From Apostichopus japonicus (taxonomy: Eukaryota; Echinodermata; Holothuroidea; Aspidochirotida; Stichopodidae), in NCBI RefSeq assembly GCF_037975245.1, contig NC_092572.1:26829989-26893988 (forward strand): a stretch of DNA of 64,000 bases, given 5' to 3'. Position 1 is the first letter of the stretch, and each line of letters begins with the position of its first letter. The position numbers were made by a program, and so were the translations under genes. Below, one piece after another: positions 1 to 11,800 of the stretch. A model generated the notes under the pieces. That model was not told the origin of the DNA and made no database searches. It saw only the letters and a list, made by a program, of their open reading frames with translations.

Positions 1-424
1 GTATATAAGGTATGTAACATGATGGTGGTTGGCAAGTTTTGATGACTGCAAGATTTTGAGTCGGGATATGGGAAAATTTTTCATAAGTTATTTCCCGTTT
101 AATAAATACTCTCAATAATCCACCGATGAATTTCTAAAGTGCCTGAAATACAGTTCAATGTTCCTACAAAAAGTGAATATAGTCTTTAAAGTAAAAGAAC
201 AATTCTGATTTTAATAGTCACGTTTGGTAGAATGTAAATTGAACTATATGACACCGTACAACATTGTTATTTCTTTAATGCAACGTTTTACACATGTGTG
301 GCGCTGTTGCGTAACTATTACTCAACCGTGACAACTAACCATGGCATGCTGCCATTAGCTACGATTGACTACTAAGGGCAAACAATTAGAGACGTAGATT
401 CGGCTCAGGAAACTATCTAAGCGT

Positions 425-640
425 AGCGCCACCATATTTTGGCGCGAAGCGTACAAGAAAATTTTGCCCGAAAATGCCTCCCAGATCGCTGGGAATGGCA
501 CTTCACAGGCCTTGTAAGTTGCATCTAAGCGTTTTCTATTTTGAAATTACTAGCGATGTCATAAAAATGGGGGGGGGGGCGGTCGTCCCCTTCGCCCCCC
601 CCCCTTCGCTACGCGCCTGCCTCACGGTCGTGACATCAAA
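425..640. repeat. Fragment of a dispersed repeat
   Basis: Contains CTATCTAAGCGTAGCGCCAC, GGCGCGAAGCGTACAAG and GGCCTTGTAAGTTGCATCTA, matching in inverted order the block at 28670-28790. It ends in G and C runs. Boundaries are unclear. Confidence 0.6.
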
Positions 641-2309
641 CATCACTTTGGAATATGGAAACTGATAGGACATAATCCCTTCACTTGGGTCTACCAGCCC
701 CCACCCCCTTCCTACTGCTAATTCCTTGACAAGCCTACGGTTGAGGCATAAACGTATCTAAGAAGCGGGGTCAGCGTGCGTGCATAATCGAAGGAACTTT
801 TCATTATGGAAAAGTCCCAACAACGTCATTGTTTACACCTCTAACACTCCGTCCTCTCTTCCCCATCCCGTTCCTCTCCCCAGCATTTTGAAACTGAATC
901 TCCAATCTGTCCTGTGATACAAAATACATACAACAAAGGTTGAGAGTCAGCATTGAACAATCGTTTCTTCCAATATCTTAACGAACAACTGAATATGACT
1001 GAAAAACTATTGTATGGGAGAAAGAACACGGCAGTGTGACTGTTTGGGCGGTCAGTATACTTAACACAATCTCCAGTGTCAGATACGACAACCTACTGGC
1101 TTCGATCACCCCGCCATGCCACAACCTCCTCAACCCCTCACCCCAGCAATGAATTTCTGGCCATGTCTCAACCCACCAACCATTAACCACCAACTATCAA
1201 CCACCAACCATCTTAACGGAAAGGCAACACAAAACTGACAAGAGAGAAAACACATGTACTTTTACCAAGTTGTCAAAATGTCCAAGTCATACATTTTTAT
1301 TTTTATTTTGTTTTCAAGGCGTAAAGAGCGAATTATGATCAAGTTGGTGTTTTAATACCCTGCTCGTATATAATACACTATAACGGCTCGTCCCGGAAGG
1401 CATATACATGAAAACATGTAAACTCACTCTTGGCCAAATATACACATCAAACGATTCCTTCGCAAATATCCATAGGAAATGTTTCATTGGTTTAATATTG
1501 AAAAGGATATGTGTGAAGGAAAAAAAATGATGCATTCTTTCCGTTTCATGGAAATGAATTTATGATTTTGTTATACTGTTACATTTAAAACTTAAATTTC
1601 ATAAAATTTAACCCTTAACCTTAAATATTTTCGTATAACATTTCTTTCTAACAATTAACCGCCCCCCACTTTTAACCCACCCCAAGCAAAAACATAATTC
1701 AAGGTCGTATGGCACCTTGTTATTAACAGTCATTTCTTGGGGTTAATGGGTGGGTGGGGGGGGGGAGGGTTAGGTAATAGTGTTATCATTATGTACCCAT
1801 TTTACAGAAGAACAGGATTTATTATATGATTACATGTGAATTAAATCTCACTCTTTTAAGCTTAATCTGCATAAAGCCAGCTTGTAATACTAAAAGTCTA
1901 CAGCAATCATAACAATAGTTCTTATTATTCGTAAAGCACGAAGAACAGAAAATTTCACGTAATTTGTCCAGGAGTTTATAAATGTTGAAATTTGAGATGC
2001 TAAGAAAGCCTTTCTTATATATTAAGGATGTCTTAAAATTCAATTAGCTACAGTTGATATGAATGGTAAAATATGAATAAAGAATAATAATGATAATAGT
2101 AATAATAGGCCCTGTTAAGAAAAAAACCCAGTTCCTTTGTAAATATCAGAATCCTCATATGTCACAGAAAGCACCTTCTTTTGGGGGAGGGGGGGGGGTC
2201 AGTATTTCATTGTAATTATAGACACAATGGTGGTTCACACCAAAGTGCACTATCGACTATGTCCAAAAAGGAACATTTACACGAAAGGCAACAGTTAACA
2301 TACACGTTG
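641..2309. other. Non-coding, no gene seen
   Basis: AT-rich with isolated G/C runs and a C-rich patch near 1640-1690. Short ORFs lack any family resemblance, good codon use or splice context. Confidence 0.6.
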
Positions 2310-2315
2310 CTAAAG

Positions 2316-2351
<36 letters not shown>

Positions 2352-2648
2352 TCGAGGATTTATAAAGCGCAGACATATCCACCGATAACAGTCCTCAAGG
2401 CGCATAACAATATTACCCTGGTCAACGATAACCTGGCAAACATAGAGACAATCCCTCCACATGGCAACAGCTAAATAGCGCCCAACTGACAATTTATCTC
2501 AAAGGTCTCCATTTATGAACCTGGGTAAAGAGAGGCAATGGACATTAAGTGCCTTGCCCAAGGACACCACGTAAATGATCTGGCCAAGACTCGAACCTGT
2601 AATCCTTAGATCACCAGTCCACTGCCTTAACCACTTGACCACAACGGT
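2310..2648 (-). mobile_element. tRNA-derived SINE, third family, with (TTA)n tail
   Basis: On the minus strand: A-box-like TGGTCAAGTGGTTAAGGC and B box GGTTCGAGTC near 2590-2640; a body containing TGCGCCTTGAGGACTG and GCGCTTTATAAATCC; and a (TTA)n tail at 2314-2351. The polyisoleucine and polytyrosine ORFs here are just the tail read in frame. Confidence 0.72.
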
Positions 2649-2976
2649 CTATCAGGTCATTGCATCAATCGAGAAATGCCTGCACGAATACCAAACCAAA
2701 GTTGCATTCCTGTTGATTTTAGTACAACACTGGATACTTGTATTAACGTTATGTTAATGCAGAAATCCATGAACATTAACAGAACGTAAACTTCTCGGTG
2801 GAACACACCAGAAGTTTATTATGTAGCATTATGCACTTATAGAAAACACGTGACGAAAGGTGAAATTGTACAAACTACATTTACCGTTTATAAAACATGT
2901 CGTCGCAACATGAAATAATGTTGTAACATTTTACATCAATCGAGAAATGCCCACATGAATACTAAACAATTACATC

Positions 2977-3344
2977 CAGTGGCGTAGGAAGGTACATTTG
3001 AGTGGGGGGGGGGGCTAAAGATTGATGGCCGACCTGGGGGAGGGGTCTGAGGGGAGGGGGTGTCCCCCTCCCCTTTGGATTTTTTTGCATTTCCAGGTGG
3101 CCTCAGATGCAATTTGGTGCAATATAGCACACTTCAACACCCAATCCATTTTGTAAATAATTTTGCATTTTCACCTGGCCTTATAGATGCAATTTGGTGC
3201 TCCAAATGAGATTTTTTCTCATTTGGAAATGAAAAAGGGGTTTTCTGACTCGCGGAGCGGGGGGGGGGGCGGAATGATACTTCCGCCCCCCCCCCCCATA
3301 TTTTTCACTGGGGGGCTGGCGCCCCCCCGGTTCCTACGCCCTTG
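2977..3344. mobile_element. hAT-like MITE, 368 bp, with 8-bp target duplication
   Basis: Terminal inverted repeats CAGTGGCGTAGGAA and TTCCTACGCCCTTG, flanked by a perfect 8-bp duplication ATTACATC (2969-2976 and 3345-3352). Eight-base duplications and CA-initial ends are typical of hAT elements. No transposase. Inside are long G and C runs and a duplicated sentence (TTGCATTTxCAxCTGGCCT...GATGCAATTTGGTGC). Confidence 0.88.
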
Positions 3345-3784
3345 ATTACATCCCTGTGACCAAAAACTGATATTTAAGCGTTAACAATTACAAGAATGTT
3401 AATGCTGGAAATCCATCAAATGAAATTTTCATTTAACTGTAAAACTGTAAAATTACCGTTGAAAACATCAGCAGTTAGTAGGTAGCATTATTCACTTTTA
3501 GAAATCACGTCCAACTGCATTTACCGTTAATCAAACATGTCGTCGCAACTTCACGGAATGTTTTAACAGATACATCAATAATGAGGAATGCGATACAAAA
3601 CAGTAACATTACTGGTTAATATTAGAGTCAATAGCAGGTATCTTGTAGTTTAAAAACATGGCAATGCTTAAATGTATGCAACCAACTTTGTGTTCCACGA
3701 TATTTCTGAAAAATGATGACAATAAAATATCAACAACAAAAAAAAAACACGCAGAAAAAGCAGTATTTAAAACAACATTATTAT

Positions 3785-4050
3785 CAGGGATGAGCCTGGG
3801 GTAAAAAAGAAAAATCACGGAACTTTTGAATTGCGGTACTATAGGCTCCAGTTTGCGTATGCTACAGTGTGTTAGGATAATAGTTTTTCCCCTGCAGGTT
3901 GGATATCCAAAGATAATGAAAAACATGCAAAGGACGGATCAAATGATACAACGCTGTTGTTAGAAATTCACGGAAATTGAGAGATATTAATCTCGGAGGT
4001 AGAAAAGAAATCAAGGATAGTCCGCGAATTCGCGGAAAAAGCTCATGCCT
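3785..4050 (+). mobile_element. CAGGGATGAGC MITE, copy with internal extra segment
   Basis: Starts CAGGGATGAGCC and ends GCTCATGCCT. The core matches the other copies, but about 100 bp of extra sequence sits between the GTTTTTCCCC and GAGGTAGAAAAG blocks; the shorter copies may be deletions of this form. Confidence 0.75.
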
Positions 4051-5390
4051 TTACATGTAGTTATCAATTTCTATGGCAGTTATAAACAAACGTGGAGCCA
4101 TATCTGTACTTATTAATTTAATTAATCAATTAATGAATTCAGGTATCACTGTAGATGTAAATGTGTACAAAGTATGATGACAAACAAATGCAATTTTAAA
4201 GTTAACTGTTACATTACTGTTGCACAGATAAAAATGGCAATTATCAAAATTATGCATGAAATTAGGAAATCAATACTCACAAAGATTAGTATGAAAATCA
4301 AGGCAAATTGAAGAATTTAGATTTTAGGGGGAAAAATGTTGTTTCCCCATTCAATGGTTAATGCCCCATTTTACAGGCAGTGGTTAAAGAGTAAATTTCA
4401 TTTTATGATGTCTAAATCGAATCAACCCAACGTTACTGACCACAATGAATACGTCTTTTGTTTAAAAAGTTAACAATGTCCTGAGATAGATCTCCAAGTG
4501 TTGTCAAGGAAAATGCAACTGGTAAACAAAACCAAGTCTGTCTTATTCCACAAGAACTGGACATTCTAAAAGGCAAAGTAGGTGGAATTTTTGTTCTTTC
4601 TTGCCAAGTTCACTTGCAAACAATAGCAACAACATTAGCACTGTTACCTCAAACATCATAAAATGTGACACAAAATCAGGTAAAATTATATAAGGTTGGG
4701 TCACCGAGTTTCACGAAGTTATAAACAATATTTTGGATCAAGTCCAATATTTGGATCAGGTCCAATTTTTTGGATCAAGTCCCACTCGTCGCCGATCTGT
4801 TTTATTTTGGACTATACCATTCGATAATAGGGTTCTTGGTGTCAAGTTTAACAATGGTAAAAGATCTGCGTACGTTACGGATTAATACTAATATGAAATA
4901 ATATTAATTCACTAAATTTAAATAGGTTAGGGAGGTGAAGTGTCGTTCTCAAAAAAAGAAAATCCGAAAACGACAAAACAACAACTTTTTTTTTAATTCT
5001 ACACAAATAAGAAACACCCCTCTTAAAGTAAAATTTACCGACCGGCGTCGAATCGGACAGGATCCAAATTTGTTACCATTGTTTACTTTAGTTTTTAATT
5101 ATTACAGTCTGAAATGTGACGTAAAATGAGCAAGGACGTCTTCACTGAACATTTGTACCACCCATTGTTGGTTCTTTCATTTGCTTTCCTATTTTTAACA
5201 CTTTTAATTTTTTATTAACTTTTATTACATATCTTTTATTACATATCATAAGCTGTGACCGGGAGAAGCTTGGATGAGTTAAATTGAATTGAATAGTGTA
5301 CACTTGGTATTGCGCCGGTGTCCGTCATGGCGCAGTGCCTATAACCAACCGTCTATTATCATTCCATAACCGTTCTCAAGTCACTGTGGA
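4051..5390. other. Non-coding, no gene seen
   Basis: AT-rich intergenic sequence; a short local repetition of TTGGATCAAGTCCAAT is seen at 4733-4790. Nothing coding is supported. Confidence 0.55.
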
Positions 5391-5394
5391 CTAT

Positions 5395-5595
5395 ACACGA
5401 TGAGCTGCCACAAAGGGCGCTAAATCGTATTTACCGGTCAGACACACATATTCCCCCACTCCATACTTATATGCTGAGCACCAAGCAAGATGGCAGTAGG
5501 TCCCATTTTTAAAGTCTTTGGTATGACTCGGCCCGGAGTCGAACCCCGAACCTTCCGGCTGATAAGCAGATGCTCTAACCACTAGGCTAACCAGA
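5395..5595 (-). mobile_element. tRNA-derived SINE, second family
   Basis: On the minus strand: A box TAGCCTAGTGGTTAGAGC, B box GGTTCGGGGTTCGACTCC, then a body with CATCTTGCTTGGTGCTCAG and GCGCCCTTTGTGGCAGCTC. The tRNA-like part lacks a pairing acceptor stem. Confidence 0.75.
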
Positions 5596-6672
5596 ATTAT
5601 CGTAGACGGTGTAACATTTTGCTGAGATTTACCTCCTTTTGAAATCGTTATCTTTATTTCGAGAAAATTTATGGCTATGAAACTATGATGACACAAAGAT
5701 GAAAGAAAAAAATATATATAGATATAATTATAAAGTATTGTGGTGCTTCACAACATAATAACCCACTGTAGTACACCATAAGTTTTGAAATTCTTGTGAT
5801 CAAAAGCCCGTTTGGAAGCGAAACGTTTTGACACAATTTCACACCTATTACCGTTGAGAAATGTATCATTAAATGAAAAAGAAACAATATAAACCAGAAT
5901 GCAAAAATGCATTGTGATTGAGAAATCACTAATCACTAAAATATGAAAAAAGGGGAACAATATAAATAAATGAGCTGGAGAAATGAACTGATCTATAAAA
6001 GAGATCAATGGGGGGGGGGGGGGGGGGGGAGATGGGCAAATTCTTTTCTGGAGGTGGCACCGCACCTCGTCATTTTTTTTTTATGGAGACAAGAATTACT
6101 GGCTATGAAATAGAAAGAAATAATCCTTTTTCCTATATTGAAAATAAGTAGGACATTCTCTTTTCTTTTAATGACTAATTAATAAAATGATTATGTCCCG
6201 AGAAGTTTTTCAACTGACACCTATATCGGTCCACTTTAGGAGACCCAAGGTTTCACTTGACAAGGAGGTCTCTTGAATGAATTTAAAACTTTGAAATATT
6301 GAAAATGACTGTTTGACCAAATCTTTGGACTATCAACGATAGTGCAAAGAAAAAATAAAGACAATTTCTTTTTTTGTAAAAAGATGATAGAAAAAGACAA
6401 GATTGTAAATCACGAAAAGTAACAAAGTCAAAGTGCTGGAATGACTGAAATTAGGAAAACAGATTCTCCTCTTACTGCCAATAGACTAACCGAACATAAA
6501 AAAAAGTTTCATTTCGAAATTCCAGAGAAACATTGTAGTAGAATAACAGCGAATAATTTATCCGGCATGGCATCTCAAAATGCAACGAGTGTAAAGGGTA
6601 AAGCAGTTTCTCAAAATGGGAACCGTGAGTATTTTATGAGAGAGAAAAAAAAAACATCAAACCTTCAAGATT

Positions 6673-6838
6673 CAGGGATGAGCCTGGGGTAAAAAAAAAA
6701 AAACACCGAACTTTGCAAAAATTGCGGTATAGGCTCCAGTTTGCCTATGCTACAATGTGTTAGGATAATAGTTTTTGTCCCCGAGGTAGAAAAGAAATCA
6801 CGGACATTCCGCGAATTCGCTTAAGAAGCTCATGCCTG
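6673..6838 (+). mobile_element. CAGGGATGAGC MITE copy
   Basis: 166 bp with ends CAGGGATGAGC and GCTCATGCCTG. Contains the family core GGTATAGGCTCCAGTTTG and CTACAATGTGTTAGGATAAT. Confidence 0.85.
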
Positions 6839-8564
6839 CAGATTGCCAAAGAAAAATTTGAATTATTCCCTGGCTTAAATTCAAATGCAACAATGTTTTC
6901 AAGGAAGGCTCTACCCATTTCTGCATTTCATACAAAATAAATCAATAAAATTGTTTACAAAGGTGAACGCATCAATTGGAAGCCACTGGTTCGTCAGGTA
7001 ATGTAGAACATGATGGATGGGGTCGGTGATGGTAAGAATAATTAATTACAGAAATATGGAAATGTTACTGTGATTTTTCCCAGGATACCAAACAAATTCG
7101 GGCAGCTCCCTCTGTTAAAGCCATATTCGGGTGGATGGAGTCGACTGCTGCCTTTAAAGAATGTTGGGAAATTTAGCAACATTTTGTGAATTCATGCATC
7201 TGGCTACGCCAGAGTGAATGAGGTATGTCACCTTGGCAACCGTGTTTGTCTCCCTCTATGACAATCGACTCGCTTATTCACTGCAGAAGATGAGAATAAT
7301 ATTCCTACGAAAAACGTTTCATCTTTGATGAGATTCTAAACAGAGAGAACGTTGGAAAATTGCTTCGCAATCATTCCAAATGTATCAGGTTTCAAGGATG
7401 AATCCACAAAAGGTTACATATTAGGAAACAAAAACGTTTGAACATTTTTTGCCGTTATGACATCACACGACCGCCAAACTGTGATCTACTCCAGGGAAGA
7501 ATCCAGGGTTCAGCCGGGCAGAACAGGTTACATCAGGTTACGACTATATCTTGAGCTAGGAATAGATCTTGAAGAATTCAGGTTGAAAAACTTACAGAGT
7601 AGAATAATTTCATTTGCCATTAAAGTGTTAACATTATTATCTGCTACTGGAGTATCCCTTCTAATGGCAAACGCTAAAACAACTACGACTTAAACACTCC
7701 CGTCCGTTCGTGAGCAATCTGATCATTTAGAACGCTGCAGGTTCTACGACCTCTGACCCGATCATACACGGGAAAATCCACCTTCCGTTAGTAACCGTCG
7801 AACAAGAAATCAGATTCGGGAGGCTAGTTTTTTCCTCGAGAGCTCCCGGTCGATTCTTCAAAGATTTGATTTACAAGTCCATGTTCGCATGGGGAAGCCA
7901 GGGCGGTTGCAAAGAAATAGGTACCAAAGGGAAATAGAGATGCGCATTGCTACATTGTTTAAATGGGAACAGAAACTAATTTTATTTCCTGGGGAAAGAG
8001 CATAAACGTTCCATCGTTTTTTTTTTTAACTTCAATGGATATTTTCAAAAACTATACAAAAAATGGTGAATGTACTTCAGCCCCTGTCCAAATGGATATT
8101 ACAGCTTTGGTATCACACACAATGGAAGACTTGATGAGAGCCTCAGGTTATAAACTGCCCTTCGCAAACGGAGCTTGAAAAGCAAACGGCTAGTGATAGT
8201 CTAATAAAGGTCGGTGAGTTCAAAAGTCAGTCCGTTCTGACACACAAAAAACTCCACTTTCCACACCCCTCTCCGGTATGAGGGGCTTGCTTTAACTTCT
8301 GAAAGTGACGATATAAGCTAAACGGTAGTATCTCTTAATAAAAATCTTGTATCGCGTCGTGACCACGGACAAACAACTTCATCATAATTCACACACCTGG
8401 CATTATTTTATGATGCTCGAGTTAACCCTGACATTCAAAGGTCAGCTAGACTTTATATATTGCTCTGTTGAATGCGTGCATTTGCTGCGCACCTCGACAG
8501 TCTATACAGCTCAAACACTTCTCTCTATGACGAGTGATGGCATGTCATTGGACCTCAGCGACTA
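6839..8564. other. 3' flank and probable 3' UTR of SLC20A
   Basis: The 3' UTR would run from 8564 downward, with a poly(A) hexamer at 7981. Open stretches at 7457-7693, 7963-8178 and 8347-8694 (plus strand) show no recognised domain; the last overlaps the SLC20A exon on the other strand. Confidence 0.5.
7981..7986 (-). terminator. Candidate poly(A) signal for SLC20A
   Basis: AATAAA on the minus strand about 580 nt after the stop codon, the first exact hexamer I find downstream. The actual cleavage site is not identifiable from sequence alone. Confidence 0.35.
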
Positions 8565-8802
8565 TCAGATAGAGAATAACAGAATCCACATGAGACCTGC
8601 GCTGAGGAGGGCCGCACAGGGCACCGTCACGATCCAAGCCAGGATGATACTGCGGAAGAGTTTCCACTCTACGTTGGCCTTTGACCTGGTGTAACCGATG
8701 GCAACTATGGAACCAACCTTACAGTGCGTGGTGCTGACGGGTATCCCCAGATTCGAAGCCAACAGAACCGTCGAGGCAGCTCCGAGTTCTATCGTGAAAC
8801 CG
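8565..8802 (-). CDS. SLC20A: SLC20A exon 10 (residues 493-571 and stop)
   Basis: Encodes [28 protein letters not shown] and the last membrane helices, ending WILLFSI and a TGA at 8565-8567. STTHCK pairs with SGTHS of exon 2 as the other half of the internal duplication. The C-terminus is a few residues shorter than vertebrate PiT2. Confidence 0.95.
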
Positions 8803-11800
8803 CTGAAAGGAGAGAAAAAGCAGGAAAATTCTTACGATACATTCGGAGGAGATCAAAGATTCAAAGGTTACAGATTACTGACACAACGAGACCTTAATTA
8901 ACAAAGTCCAAATGACTAAACCATTTACAAAGAGCTCTAAAACCAAAATGGAAACATCTTTAGTCACCACAAAAAATGGTTCCGAAAATATTCGAGAAGG
9001 AAGACCGTTTTGTTTACACACAGTGTGTAATGCAGAAAAGCCAAGAACGTGATTTCATTCTATGAACAGGGATGAGCTTGCGGTTAAAAAAAAATCACAG
9101 AACTTTGCAAAAATTGCGGTATAGGCTCTAGTTTGCGTATGCTACAGTGTGTTAGGATAATATTTTTGTCCCGAGGTAGAAAAGAAATCACGGATATTCC
9201 GCGAATTGGCGGAAAAAGCTCATGCCTGTATGAATGAGATGAAAAGCATGCCGTCCGGTAAATGTTTTCGACCAAAACAAACAACAAAGGAAGGAACACC
9301 TTTTGTTTCGATCTGAATTTTTTCAGTCGTTCGATCTTCCTGCGAATGGGCCAAACTTTTGGCACAGATGGTACATCAATCGTGATTGTGTGATCATTTA
9401 ATATTTGCATACACATTAGTACTGGAGAAAGGTTTAGATGCAATAATGGGGCTTTGAGACTTCCCAGAAGGAATACTATAGCAGCTTCGAAAGTTCTGTG
9501 TGGAGCCTTTCGGCATCTCTGAAACCTGTCTCTTATAAAATATAATTATAAAAAAAAAAAAATATTCCCTACGTACGAGAAAAACTGCAATGCATCTTGG
9601 CACTTGCCTAGCAATTTGCTCATTTTGAGTGGCATCTCATGATGCGATTGCGGATAAATTATTCCCAGCTATTCCTCTGCGGGCCGAAAGGTTACGATGA
9701 ATTTCCTTCTCAGAAAATGGCCATCAAAGAGAGATAAACGAACGTTATCTCTCCGCCTCATTCAAAGGCGTCACACAAAATTCCGCTTCCAGGATGACGG
9801 GACTTTTTTCTCTGTCACATTGATTGCAATATCAATTGATTGTAATATCAATTTATCAAGGAGTAATATTAAGCAGTATCGTGTAATATCAAGGAGCCTT
9901 AGAACTCTAGAGCCAAACGACTGAGCTTCTTAAAACAATAGGTTAAGTTCTCGTTAATATGGGTGCAAAATTTGCAGCAAATCTGAATAATGGATTAAGT
10001 GAATATTGGAATCCTGGATGGAACCGGGAAAAAAAATTATATATATAAAAAAAATAATAATAAAAAAAAAAAAAAAATTATAAATAAAAATTAAATAAAT
10101 AAAAAAAAAACCTAAATCTGCACAAAACTTAGGAACCACCTTATCTCAGTTACCGTTATTCCATAATTAATAATTAATTTCCCTGTCTCACCTGGAGGGA
10201 GTCATCGGGGTCAGGTTGGTACCCACTGTCTCGATGACCCGCCTGCCTAGCATGCACAAACCTATCGTCATGCCGACACCGCCGTAGACCAGGATCCAAA
10301 TCGGGGGCGCTTGTTTCTGTTCGACCCCTCCCGATTGGAAAATTGCCCACAGAGCTATGAGGGGACCGATGGCGTTACTGAAATAACAATTAATTAAAAC
10401 AAGGTCTGTGATTGAGATCATCGTAATAATAATAATGTAGATTGATATAGCACGACTCCAGTAAACAAGGAAACTGCCCATCGCGCTTCACAAAGTAAAA
10501 AGCATCAACACTGAAATGTACAACAGAACCTCTCGTTCAACAAACCATGCTCTCACCTGACATCGTTTCCTCCGTGAGCAAAGGCGGCAAATATTGCAGA
10601 CAATATCTGCAGGGGTCCGCACAACTCTGCTACGCCTGCCGGGTCTTGGATACTCTTCCAGGCCTCCGAATCCCTCTTGGGTAACTTCCGCTTTCCTGTG
10701 AGGGCTGTGGTCGACGCCACGCTCGCGTGTCGCGAATATTCCTGCCTTCTCATCTTCCTGAGAGGCCAGCAACCGGAGATCCCCTCGTTTTCAAATGAGT
10801 ACTGGACGCCGTTTGGAGATTCTGGGTAGAAAAAGTGAGAAAATGATTGTCAGGATGTGAATGAATGTTTAGGATGTAGCAAAGAAAAAGAAGAAAGAAA
10901 AAGAGGTTACATTCTGCAGGTCAGTTTGGCCAAGTCTCTGACATATGCTTCTGGTTTGGGCTGATGATTAACATTATCTAGATATGCACAACTATGCCTG
11001 CTTGGTTTAACTATTTCCAGTTATATCATATACTGACACATCAATTCTATGGTTTCCTTGCCTAGATATGAAATGCCTACTTTGCTAGCACCAATACCTC
11101 CATCACAGCCCTCCCACCCCTCTTCTTCCTCAACCCTCCCCACAAGAAGCATAATACTAGCCTCTAAAGAACACACGTTTTGCACATGCATAGAAACAAC
11201 TGGGGCACTTAACTTCACTTGGTAGCCCAACCTATCCACTACCCTTCTTCCACCCTACCTACCTACTATTCCAAATTACCTACACACCTACCACCATACC
11301 TGCTCCCCTACATATCCACTGCACAACAGACCTGACTTGCCACCTTCCCCACCTACCACACCACCTTACCCAGTCAACCTACCTTCCCACCACCCTCCCT
11401 CACAAACTGCCCTACCTAGCAGGTGTGTGGAGTGTTAGCTCAGTGGTTAACGCCTGTGCCTTCCAATCATAAGGTCCCCGGTTCAAGTCACTCCAAGATT
11501 AATGTATGTCGTCCAGTTACAGAGTTGTTGACAATTGACAATTCATAATCATGGACGTTATATATGAATGTAAGAGACTGATTTCGGTCTGCTTGCGGCT
11601 TTGATAAGCCAATGAGGCTTCTTCGCGAGTTCCTGCTTGCAGGAGGATCTATACATACCTACAGTACCCACATCCAGCCGACCATATAATGCCCTACCTA
11701 TCTGCTGCATTACCTACCCACTAGTCTACCTACCCACTATGCTACACAAGTACTGCCTTACCTACCCCTCTACCCTATTAACCTATTAACCTAACTACTG

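Noticed and set aside
5521-5595. Possible tRNA gene on the minus strand
   Set aside because: A and B boxes are present but the acceptor stem does not pair and the sequence continues into a SINE body.
6441-6692. 83-codon plus-strand ORF
   Set aside because: Its end runs into the MITE at 6673 and no similarity is recognised.
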